Source: Tetracladium setigerum
Lineage: Eukaryota > Ascomycota > Leotiomycetes > Helotiales
Direction: 5' to 3'
Assembly (NCBI GenBank): GCA_031472005.1
Contig: PZJY01000006.1
Span: 2,418,001 to 2,482,000 of the forward strand
Length of the DNA stretch: 64,000 nt
In this document: positions 22,489-31,699 of the stretch, piece by piece
How positions within the stretch are numbered: position 1 is the first letter of the stretch
Layout of the letters: the number at the start of each line of letters is the position of its first letter
Made by a program: the position numbers and the translations under genes
Notes under the pieces: model-generated
Told to the model about the DNA's origin: nothing
What the model saw: only the letters and a program-made list of their open reading frames with translations
Databases searched by the model: none

Positions 22489-23092
22489 TGTGTCGGACAC
22501 GGACTCGGTAGCGAGAGAAAGGTCTCCTTCTTTTCGTGTTTTCGCTTGTGCGAGGTGGTGGGGTATAGAATCAAAATGTGAGTAAGTAATGGAATTCTAT
22601 CTCAAAAAACATGTAAGATCTGAGAATGAAAGATATAAATAAATCGAGTTAAACATCCCGTCTATTAAGCAGTCTAGTCCTTCTAGAAAATTATCGGACC
22701 GGACTTCATCATTATTCAGATGAAGTTCCGCAAGTAAACACTGCCAAGGCCGTCCTCTCGTCCCGTCCACAAATGTCCGTCCACTCCAACCACCCCTTTC
22801 CTTCCCGTCCCGTGCACAATTGTCCACATGCTCCACCTCCACAAACTCCCCCTCCAAATCTCCAATCCACCTCGTCCCAATTTCACAACGTCTCTCGCGA
22901 GTATGACAACCCGAAACCTTGGAAAGTAACAATCTGATCGGCATTATTGATTGTCCATCTCGTTGGAAAGTCCGAAAACCCTCGTCTTCTGTCCTGTACA
23001 GTAGCATCCCGTCTAGGCCTCCCTCCACATCATCCACTCCCCCATATCCAACTACTCTACTCTACTCTATTCTCCTCCGGATATCCTTATTC
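22489..23092. promoter_or_regulatory. Divergent promoter of GH3 beta-glucosidase and C2H2 regulator with TCCACA words
   Basis: The middle of this 604 bp region is C-rich and holds GTCCAC at 22765-22770 (TCCACA from 22766), GTCCAC at 22779-22784, GTCCACAT at 22822-22829, TCCACA at 22838-22843 and TCCACAT at 23024-23030. The core group is 277-341 bp from the GH3 start and 264-328 bp from the regulator start, so it is nearly central. A CT repeat precedes the regulator start. Confidence 0.55.
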
Positions 23093-25358
23093 ATGTCCTT
23101 GGTTCCACCTTCCGCCCCCGGTCAGGCGCCGAAGCTGTTCTCCTGCTTACAGTGCCTGAAGAGCTTCAGCCGTGTCGAAAACCTGCGGCGTCATGCTGCT
23201 GCTCACGAGGCCGGAAAATATCCCTGTGTCGTTTGCGGCAAGACCTTCACGAGGAGTGATCTCCTGAAGAGACACAGAAGAAACCATGAGAAGCAAGACA
23301 GCCTACCCGCCGAAGCGAGACCTCATGTTCAGCAGCAGGAGTTCCCCCATCCGACTGGTGAGGAGGAATCAACATCGGAAACCTCTCTGCCTGTTCCAGG
23401 TCTCTCTGAGGGCATCGATGGATATGGTCTGATCAATTCAATACAGAACGTCCAGTTTGACCTTCCGAATGATATCTTCATGTCTAATGACAACATCTCT
23501 GGACTTAATCTAGGATCCTTCGATGGAGATATCGCTTGGACTCTCGACTTTGCGTACTCGCATCCTTTCGTGGACGCGTTTCCTGATGAATACCTCACAC
23601 CTTCCAGTGTAAACCTGCCTGCCATGGAGCAGGATGCAGCCATTGAAATTGCCGATGATGATAATATCAGAGAGTGGCCCGATCGTATTAGTCGGCCAGC
23701 AAGTCCCAAGGGACACCGGACACAGCGGCCACCCCGAAGAAATATAGACTGGTCAGCTACGATTGCGGAACATCAACTCTTGGAAGCGCGAACTCAACCT
23801 AGAGACGCATTTGTTGTGACTACTGATGAAGCTTTAAGAGAGAGCTTGATCAACCTATTAAACTTGCCCTATGTAGAGTCTGGCAAGGAGGGATTCCCCG
23901 TGGCCAGTTTCCCTCCCTGTGAAGTCATGGACCACTTCTTTTTGCTCTACTTCCGGCACATCCACGAGAGATTCCCGGTCCTTCACTTACCTACATTTAG
24001 TCTTTCGAAAGAATCGCCGTTACTACTGATAGCCATGCTGCTGGCTGGGTCCAGCCACTCCAAGGCAAACCAGGCAATTTTCGGGAAGGTTTTCTACAAA
24101 CATTGTCAATTGGCTTTGACGCGCAGCATGGAGGCGAATGATAGATATGTAAGTAAATAATGCGTCCGTGAGTTTCAGTGTCTAACCTCTCTCGAGCTCC
24201 GTTCAGTAGATAACATATTCGGTCTGCTTCTGATATGCTTGGTCGGCACATGGAGTGGGAACAGAGATTCTTACGAGTTTTCGGAGGGATTCAGGGGCGT
24301 TCTTGTGACCACGAGTCGGCGATGTCGCCTTCTTGACTGTCGTCCAAATCCATCAGAAGGCGAAAAGTATAAGAACTGCCGCGTACTAGATCAAATGTGG
24401 TATTCGTGGGTCGAGGTAGAGAAACGGAAGCGACTTGGTCTTGCAATATATGTTAGTAGACACCGTGTGCCCTCTCTCTGCTAAACTAACATCCCAAGAT
24501 ATACGATTGCCAATACCCAGCTTTGTTCAACAACCAGCCATACGTAAGCAAGGGTGAGACTGCAAACAGCGTCCTCCCATGCCCGCAAGAATACTGGGAC
24601 GCCAAGACCAGCGATACATGGAAAATGCTCATTGGACCTGCCAACATGCCACCTTCAACATTCTACATACACGCACTCAACAGCTGCCTCCTACCACTTG
24701 ACGTCTCATGCGCGCAACGCATCAATGACTTTGGGAGAATCGTGCTTTTATATGCGCTCCACGGACACATATTTGAGTGGCGCCAAGCAATCACCATGCT
24801 CAACCCAATGGTTTCGCAAACATGTACGGAGGAAAGATAGTCGACATAGGAGACGGCTTGCAGCTTCGAAAAGAGTGGCTCATTGACAGTTTGAATAGTT
24901 GGCATCTACACTATGCTGGACAATGTAACGACCCAACGATATTGTTAATGTACCACCTCGGCTTTGTATCACTTGATGTTAGTCTCTCAGATCTCCACCT
25001 CGCAGCAGGCCGATCCGGTAATCGCGCCGAGGGCGAAATCGCAAAACAGTCGCTCCGAACATGGGCAAAGAGCGAGGTTGCGTTAACGACCATGGCCCAC
25101 GTTCGCAAAGGCTTTGATATCACGTACTCATTACTAGACTCCGGTGCTGTTTCAAAAGGCTCGTTCGAGATAATCATGAGCCTGTTTACCGGTGGTCTGG
25201 TTTCGTGGGCGTATCTGCAATTCCATCCTTCAGAACCGCCGGACTGTTCTGTGGAAGATATCAGGCGTGCGGGGGTAGCATTGCAGAGGATGGCCTCGTG
25301 GCGAATCTCTTCGCTATTTGGAGCTATTCTGAAAGATATTGAGGAAACTCTGAGGTGA
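23093..25358 (+). CDS. C2H2 zinc-finger transcription factor with fungal-specific TF domain
   Basis: Likely DNA-binding regulator. Two classical N-terminal fingers (C-x2-C-x12-H-x3-H twice: CLQCLKSFSRVENLRRHAAAH and CVVCGKTFTRSDLLKRH) are followed by an acidic linker and a fungal middle-homology region (FLLYFRHIHERFPVLHLPTF, LLICLVGTWSGN, LLYALHGHIFEWRQA). Best model: 23093-24152, 24207-24451 and 24499 onward to 25358. The first intron is placed on a CTAAC branch point. Near 24804-24863 the frame changes. Either a 53 bp intron with a weak GTTTCG donor (24811-24863) is removed, giving 703 aa, or one C is missing from the CCC at 24804-24806 and the exon reads through. It lies inside the catabolic island and shares a promoter with GH3, so it is the obvious pathway regulator. 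Confidence 0.87.
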
Positions 25359-25597
25359 TGGCGTACGACTTGCTGAGCCAGACCAGTCATTGTTTCTATT
25401 AAGCGAATTTGCCAAGAAGACGAAGACTTCGCATTTCAACCAACCCATAAACGTCTCATGGGCAATATCATGCTACATACTCATGGCGTGTGATAAAAGT
25501 GTCCTCAAAATCACAAATGAAGCACGTGGATGCCACACGTCAACAAGACGCAGAATTAAACAAATCCGAAACATAAGCATCTACTCTACAACATCAT

Positions 25598-26794
25598 CTA
25601 CCTGCCTACCAAACACCCCCTCTCCTCAACCCCTCCAAACCTCCCCTCCAACCACTCAAACCCCTTCCTCTGCCTCTCCCACGTCCTACTTCCCACCACC
25701 ATCTGTCCAACAAACGTATGCTCCTCCCCCTCGACCTCCACAAACTCACACCCCTCCACCCCTCCGCCACCAACCTCTCAAACAGCACTTTCGAAAGAAA
25801 AATAGGTACCTTCGTATCTTCCGTTCCGTGCACGATACAAGTTGGGGGAAAAGATTTATCAATATTCAGGCATGCGTCTATGTCTTTGAAGTTTTTGTCC
25901 GGGAGGCATACGTCCATGAGGGTTCCGTTTGCGATTTGGGTGAGTGCAAATGCGACGCGTGGGGGGATAGGAGGGGGGTTGGTTGGTGATGAGGGATTTT
26001 GGAGGGGAGGAGAGGGAAGTTGAGTTTGACCTTCGAGCGAGACGTCGTCGCGGGTAGGGATGGGGTTCTCGGAGTAGACGGCTTCGGTAAAGGATTGGGG
26101 ACATGGAGGGGCTTTCATAGATGCGAGAGGCGACGACCAGAAATCGTGCGTGAAATGAGTTGCGCCGTAAAAGTTCAGAATCGCAGATACTTTCCGGGGA
26201 ACGTTGAAACCCTTTCCTTTTACATCAGTACCTATTCATTCAAGACTCTATTCCCTTTCCAAAACTGGACAACACTACTGAACTGGCCGGACTTACCAAA
26301 GCAAGCGCAAGCGTCCCCCCGAAGACGTCCCCACAGCCGCAACACGCTCATAATCAACCTCAAACCTGTCTAAATCTAATAATCCCTCGCGATCGCTGGA
26401 TTTCGTGATTTGTTTCGTGATTTCTTCCTGTAGAGATCCATTGTGAACCCAATCCAAACAACTTCGTATATCTGAAATTGGACCGTCGAGGATGGAAACT
26501 TGAGGACAGAGACGGTGTTCGGGTGAGATTACGATCCAGCCGCGTGAGAGCATGTCATTGATCTGATCGAGGGAGACCATGGCTGAGTGGCCGAGGCAGA
26601 AGGCGCCGCCGTGGATTAGGAGGACTTTTTGATATTTAGTGAGGTTTTTTAAGAATTTGCTTGATTTGGGTTGAGATGTGTTGCTTACCGACGGGTCTTT
26701 TTTGAGATTCTTCTTGGGGTGGTGGGAGGTAGACATCTGCATATATTTTGCAATTGTCTACGGTTTTGTAGAGGGCGCGGAAGGTTGGTGACAT
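25598..26794 (-). CDS. Alpha/beta-hydrolase-3 family esterase (two single-base frame breaks)
   Basis: Carboxylesterase-type hydrolase. Exons 26794-26689, 26624-26297 and 26211-25598. The first join restores RPVVLLIHGGAFCLGH, the oxyanion-hole HGG motif. The nucleophile elbow is GTSSGG; the acid is likely the Asp of GTEDTKVPIF; the His lies in EGEEHTF. The frame breaks twice. At the C6 run 26315-26320 one G of the coding strand appears missing, after which TLALAL and the next exon follow. At the C4 runs in 25751-25762 one more is missing, just before EFVEVEGEEHTF. With both restored the protein is 349 aa, normal for the family. I favour assembly indels over a pseudogene. Divergent from quercetin dioxygenase, so it is a candidate for hydrolysis of the depside product. 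Confidence 0.75.
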
Positions 26795-27346
26795 TGTGCT
26801 GAATTGTGTTGGTCTAAGATTATGTGCGGTTTGAAGTTTGGATGTAGTTTTTGTAGTGGTGTTTGTGAGAACGGTATGAATATTGTGAAGAGCACGGTTC
26901 AGATTATGTTATAATAGTATATCGAGTAAAGTTGAGTAAAGAAACGGATCTGTTTCAATGAGTGTAGACTAGCGTCAATTCTAAAAGCCAGAGCATATCG
27001 GACTTGCAACAGACCGATGTCTGGTGGGGTGTGGGTATTGTACATAATGCAGTGTTTTGTCCACATGAAAGTCCACCTGCTGTCCACATGCACAATTACC
27101 CCTCCTAAACTCGATCGTACCCACCATACTCCATAACTCACCGAAGTGCCGAATGCCGCTTCACAACTTCTTTTAAGTATATGAAGTATACCACGTACAT
27201 AAATGAAATCTCACAAAGTATAAACTCATTTAAACTCGTTGCTCATTTCAAAACACATACACATCTCACAAATAATCACTTTCTCCTCCCTCATTTTTCC
27301 ATTCCCAACCATATAAATTCAACTTTTGCTGTTTTAACCAAAGAAA
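26795..27346. promoter_or_regulatory. Divergent promoter of esterase and quercetin dioxygenase with three GTCCAC words
   Basis: In this 552 bp region GTCCACAT at 27059-27066, GTCCAC at 27071-27076 and GTCCACAT at 27082-27089 lie within 31 bp. They are 258-288 bp from the dioxygenase start and 265-295 bp from the esterase start. This is the densest array of the full octamer in the window. The flanks are A/T-rich. Confidence 0.6.
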
Positions 27347-28509
27347 ATGTCAATCCCTCGCTTAGAAACCCCTCCCACAAGGGGAAGCAGCTATATTATC
27401 CCGCAGCTAGGGGGAGAACTCCTCAGTATTCCCGGTAGTAAAAGTGCATTCCGTATCCTCGCCTCAGCAAAGCAGACCGATGGCGCCATGGCAGTCTTCT
27501 CGAGCGGTAGCGTACTAGCCGACGCACCGGGATTCCATCATCACAACGACGCTCATGATGTCTTCCTCGTCACAAAGGGATATATGAAGATCTGGAATGG
27601 TGATAAATGCAAGCTTTTGGGACCGGGTGATTTTGCTAGCGTTCCACCTGTGAGTTAGAACTTTACTTCTACTTCTGAATTGTTCGGATGTTTTGCCCCT
27701 GCTTGAGATTAAGCGAGAGTGGATTTATTTTTACTTTGAATTTCTAAGTACTGATATTTGATTTCTGCACTTAGGGAGTCATCCACAACCCCATGTGGCT
27801 CGGCCCGCACACAGAAACATACGGACTCGTCACTCCCGGCGGCTGGGTAGACTTCTTCCGCTACATCTCCGAAGAATACAACGGCATCCTCCTCCCTGAA
27901 TTCGACACGCGCAACCTCGCTGAAATTCTCATCCCAAAAGTCATCGCCGCCAAGGGAAAATACGACGTTGTTTTCCACCCCAAACACATCGGTTGCGAAG
28001 TATCCGATATGGACGCGAGCGATGAGAAGTTACCCGAGAGCACAGAGCCGTATTTCCTCAAGGCTAATACGGGAGAACGGTTTATGCTTGGGGGTGTGTT
28101 GAGTAGGCCTTTTATCACCACCAAGCAAAGTGCAGGTAAATTCGCTATTTCGAGTATTGAAGGTTCGAATCAGTTTGGTGCGACGCTGTTTAGTGAAAGT
28201 ATCAAGTTTGAGAGCGTTCATCATGTTTTCGCGGTCTTTGAGGGGACGTTGGAGGTTACGGTTGAGGGGGGTGAGCCGACGAGGATTACGGAGGGTGAAG
28301 TTGTGTTTGTGCCGGCCGGTGTGGCGTTTAAGTTGGTTTTTGCGAGTAAGTTTGTGAGATTGTGGAGTTTTGCGAGTGGTGATGGGATTGAGACGTTGAT
28401 TCAGCGGGCGGGCAAGCCTTTTGAGGGGTTTGTGTTACCTGATAAGGCGGAGAGTTGGGATGAGGTTGTTGTTGGGGAGGTGGCGAAGAAGTTGAATGTT
28501 AGTTTGTGA
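27347..28509 (+). CDS. Quercetin 2,3-dioxygenase (bicupin flavonol dioxygenase)
   Basis: Opens the C ring of quercetin and other flavonols with O2, giving a depside (2-protocatechuoyl-phloroglucinol carboxylic acid) and CO. Two exons, 27347-27649 and 27775-28509, give 345 aa. The N-terminal cupin has H64 and H66 in GFHHHNDAHDVFLVTKG, D71 where the Aspergillus enzyme has its Glu ligand, and H105 in VIHNP. The motif GPGDFASVPPGV closes the barrel across the splice join. The C-terminal cupin (HHVFAVFEGTLEV, EGEVVFVPAGVAF) has lost most ligands, as in characterised fungal enzymes. Unlike the secreted Aspergillus enzyme there is no signal peptide. Divergent from an esterase able to act on the next intermediate. 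Confidence 0.88.
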
Positions 28510-28719
28510 GATTGGGATGTAGAAATGGAATAGACATGAAATCTTGCGATTGAAGTTCAGCTTCCTGAAGTAGTCAGTACAAAGACTGTTAATTTGTTTA
28601 CTCTATGTAGGATAGCCGACTATACATCTGTGACGTGATTCAAACCGACTTTTTCGAGTTAAAGGCAGCATGACCATCAGTCCACCCGCCTACACCATAC
28701 TCCTATCCTCTTTACCTGC

Positions 28720-29573
28720 TTAATTGTTCAAAAACAGCTCTAACTGTGCTGCATAATTCTCCGGCACCTGGAACAAATGGCCATGCCCGAATCAGGATAA
28801 ATATGCAACTGAGCATTCGCAATCTCCTGCTGCAACACAAAGCTGTTGGCTGTCGGCGACATAATATCGGTGTGTCCGTTCGTCACCAATACCGGGGCCT
28901 TGATATCAACCAACCGATCGAAATTCGCTGAATCAGTCGTGAACTTGAAGATAGCACCCAGCTGTGCCTGCGCTCCCACTCCAGTCACAAACCCCTTCCT
29001 CTCTTCGCCCGAGACTTGGCGCTCCTGGATGCGGGACCACCATTTTTTGCCAATTGCCAAGCTGGATTGTGAGGTGTAAAAGAAAAGCATCATCATGTCT
29101 TGCTCGGTGGGAGGTTGGTCGTTATTAGCACCAGCACTTTCCAGGACTTCGCGCGGTGGGAGGGAGACGCCTTCGCCGATTGCAGATTGTGTACCAGCAA
29201 GGATCAACTTATTCACTAGGTGTGGATACTCAAATCCAATATATTGGGCAACACCACCGCCCATGGAGAATCCCATAACGTCGGCTTTTGTCACTTTGAT
29301 TGAGGCGAGGAACTTGACGGCGATTTCCGCCATCCCCTCAATTGAGTTGGGAATGGATCCTTCACTGTGGCCCACTCCAGTGCTGTCATAAATAATAACT
29401 TCGCGATTCTTGGCGATGAGATTGAAGAGAAGGGGATCGAGGACGTCCATGGCGCCGCGAAGGTGGTTGATATAGAATAACGGTACAGGACTCGGTTTGC
29501 CGAAGCGGCGGTAGGCCACTTTTACACCATCGACCGAGGTGAAGCTGGTGGAGACTGTTTGCATAGTCGACAT
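28720..29573 (-). CDS. Alpha/beta hydrolase (one single-base frame break near C-terminus)
   Basis: Alpha/beta-hydrolase fold protein, single exon. The nucleophile elbow is GFSMGG, preceded by YDSTGVGHSEG; the acid is in VTNGHTDIM. As read, the frame ends at 28740 with a nonsense tail after YPDSG and lacks the catalytic His. One extra G at the CCC of 28786-28788 (plus strand) gives GHGHLFQVPENY and a natural end LFLNN at 28720. That makes a 284 aa protein with the His in the family position. I therefore treat the break as an assembly indel. It is close to non-haem hydrolases acting on small aromatic or aliphatic esters; the true substrate is unknown. In context it could cleave the quercetin-derived depside or a lactone downstream. 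Confidence 0.78.
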
Positions 29574-30085
29574 ATTGAGAGTTACTTTGAGAATGGTGAA
29601 AGATAAGACGTAGATTAGGTCTGGAGAGGCGTTGAGAGAATGAGGCTTGGTTAGTAGGGGAAATTTTCAAATGACAGGATAATAGGTGATCTTATTATAT
29701 GGCCATGAACAAACTGACGTCTTTCAACAATAGCAACTCTTTTCAACGCATCCACCCTGCAATCTGGAACGTGGATACGATGTTATCCCGATCCCGAAAC
29801 GAAATCGAGACTAAACATGGAGGTCGGGGTCGGGAAAACTTTATCGTGATAAAAGTATCTCACATACCGAATATTCGAACGAATAGAACTCCGACAAGAA
29901 GTGGACAGATCATATCAGATGAAAAGTCTACGCCACAAAATACGACAACAAACCGTTATTGCACAGCGTAGCTGCCGAGGCAAGCAATGTCGGAAGCGAG
30001 CACTAGCGTTGAGATCCCCGCGCAATCACCAGAACCCCATGGGGGTGTAAATAAGGTTATTAGATACCCATGCCTTGCCCGCCTC

Positions 30086-30205
30086 GTTTCCATTCTTTTG
30101 ATTTGTCCAACACTACATACAAACAAGTGATTTGCATGACCTTGACAACAATCTCACAGAGCTAATTTTAGTTAAAAAGTTGGACAAATCAAAGAGAGGG
30201 GAAAC
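30086..30205. repeat. Imperfect inverted repeat, about 26 bp arms
   Basis: Left arm 30086-30111 and right arm 30179-30205 pair through TTTGATTTGTCCAAC (perfect 15 bp) and further out through GTTTCC with a few mismatches. The 67 bp between them is A/T-rich. No target-site duplication or transposase is seen, so a mobile origin is not shown. Confidence 0.5.
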
Positions 30206-30314
30206 AAAAGATTTCTGACCTCGGCAGAGGAACAGAGGATCTTGTGCTGAGTTTGAGTAATCGTCACATTCTATCTGCTCTAAAAACGATGATCAAGACG
30301 GATGGAAACACAGT

Positions 30315-30344
30315 CCGACGCTCCGATATACGCTTCAGCGTCGG
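30315..30344. repeat. 8 bp inverted repeat upstream of MDR dehydrogenase
   Basis: CCGACGCT at 30315-30322 and AGCGTCGG at 30337-30344 are exact reverse complements separated by 14 bp, about 390 bp upstream of the start codon. It could bind a dimeric regulator (it has CCG and CGG ends) or form a hairpin. Confidence 0.5.
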
Positions 30345-30727
30345 TTTGGATACACTTCTATCGGCGAGAGTGGTGCATACTGAGGGTTTGGCGACGTATT
30401 CTTACGTAGTGCTATAGATAATGTGCATAGACTACTATCGGGGAAACAGTTTTGCAGCGACCGAGACGGTATCAGAAACCCATCCGCTCGTCAGACCTAA
30501 GCCAGCTTTCACTTAGACTTGCACAGAGAGAATTACACAACAACATAATATGACCACCCAGTCACCATTCTATAAGAAGTTGAAGAAATTCCCTTCAACT
30601 TTCAAATTCTTTTTCCATCCTCCTTCTACCTAACTTCAGCAGTCCTGCCATAAATTCTCAAAACTCGAGAATTAACTCTCTAATCTCACCCAACCACCTA
30701 CCAACACCTTTCGCATCATCCACTAGA

Positions 30728-31699
30728 ATGAAAGCATATCGCTTCAATACGGTCGCCGAGGGCCTCAAATTCACAGAGGTCCCCATTCCTACCCCTCTCG
30801 CCAACCAAATCCTCGTACAAGTCAAAGCTAGTGGGCTCTGCCACACCGACTGCAATATGATCACCGGCAAAGACGACATGCTCTTTTGGGAACGACCTAT
30901 AACCCTAGGCCACGAAATCGCCGGTATCATCAGCTCTCTCGGACCTGGCGTCACAGAATTTCAAGTCGGGGAACGAGTAGCCTGTGTCATCGGACTCGAA
31001 AATCCAATCACGATCCATGAAGTGACGACGTCGGCAGGAATTGGGTATGATGGCGGCTACGCCGAGTATGCCGTGTTCAACACCAAGAAGACTTTAAGGA
31101 TTCCCGAGGGAGTGTCATTTGCACAGGCAGCCGTTGCAACGGATGCGGTGGCTACTGCCTTTCATGCTGTGAATGAAGCACATGTTGGTCCAGGTCAAAA
31201 GGTAGCCATCATCGGACTCGGCGGACTTGGTCTCTCAGCCGTCAACATCGCAGCTCACTTGGGTGCGAAAGTCTACGGCATAGACCTTGATGCCAAGAAA
31301 TATATCCTCGCCTTACAATCCGGAGCAAAGGTTTGCGCCAAGAGCATCGCAAAGCTCGCAGGCATTCGATTTGACGCTGTCGTTGACTTTGCTGGTGCGG
31401 GAGTGACGACTTCGGCTGCGGCCAAAGCTGTCAAGCCTGGTGGACGGGTTGTGCTGGTGGGACTCGCGTCGAAAGAGTCTACATTGTCGACACATGATTT
31501 TGTGGCATTGGGCGTGACGTTGGTTGGGTCTGCGGGGTCGTCGAAGGAGGAGGTGAGGCAGGTGTTGGAGATGATTGCGAATGGAGATCTGAATCCAATT
31601 GTGGAAGAGATACCTTTCGGTGATGTGAAAGAAGGTCTCGAGAGGCTTCAGAAGGGCACGGTTTTAGGAAGATTGTACACGGATCCAAGTAATGTTTGA
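30728..31699 (+). CDS. Zinc-dependent medium-chain alcohol dehydrogenase lacking the structural zinc site
   Basis: NAD(P)-dependent oxidoreductase of the MDR superfamily, single exon, 323 aa. The catalytic zinc ligands are in GLCHTDC and LGHEIAG. The Rossmann fold has GLGGLGLSAV and the cofactor-selecting acid in VYGIDLDAKK. The four-cysteine structural zinc lobe that normally follows GERVA is absent; the stretch reads VIGLENPITIHEVT instead. That makes the protein shorter than typical fungal ADHs (about 345-355 aa). It sits at the right edge of the catabolic island, divergent from a hydrolase. A role in oxidising or reducing a pathway intermediate is only inferred. The start gives the canonical MKAYRF opening. 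Confidence 0.85.
   Translation: MKAYRFNTVAEGLKFTEVPIPTPLANQILVQVKASGLCHTDCNMITGKDDMLFWERPITLGHEIAGIISSLGPGVTEFQVGERVACVIGLENPITIHEVTTSAGIGYDGGYAEYAVFNTKKTLRIPEGVSFAQAAVATDAVATAFHAVNEAHVGPGQKVAIIGLGGLGLSAVNIAAHLGAKVYGIDLDAKKYILALQSGAKVCAKSIAKLAGIRFDAVVDFAGAGVTTSAAAKAVKPGGRVVLVGLASKESTLSTHDFVALGVTLVGSAGSSKEEVRQVLEMIANGDLNPIVEEIPFGDVKEGLERLQKGTVLGRLYTDPSNV

Larger units (their letters stand above)
29574..30727. promoter_or_regulatory. Divergent intergenic region, hydrolase / dehydrogenase
   Basis: 1.15 kb with one GTGGAC (29901-29906), a long imperfect inverted repeat (30086-30111 with 30179-30205) and an 8 bp perfect inverted repeat CCGACGCT/AGCGTCGG (30315-30322 with 30337-30344). C/T-rich sequence precedes the dehydrogenase start. 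No gene is seen. Confidence 0.4.

Noticed and set aside
24149..24178. 30 bp intron in the regulator gene using the GTAAGT donor
   Set aside because: It is too short and lacks a branch point; the 54 bp alternative (24153-24206) has CTAAC about 22 nt before the acceptor.
25598..29573. Calling the two island hydrolases pseudogenes
   Set aside because: The same type of one-base loss also hits the conserved Myb and AAA genes, and everything else in the two genes is intact, so assembly error is simpler.
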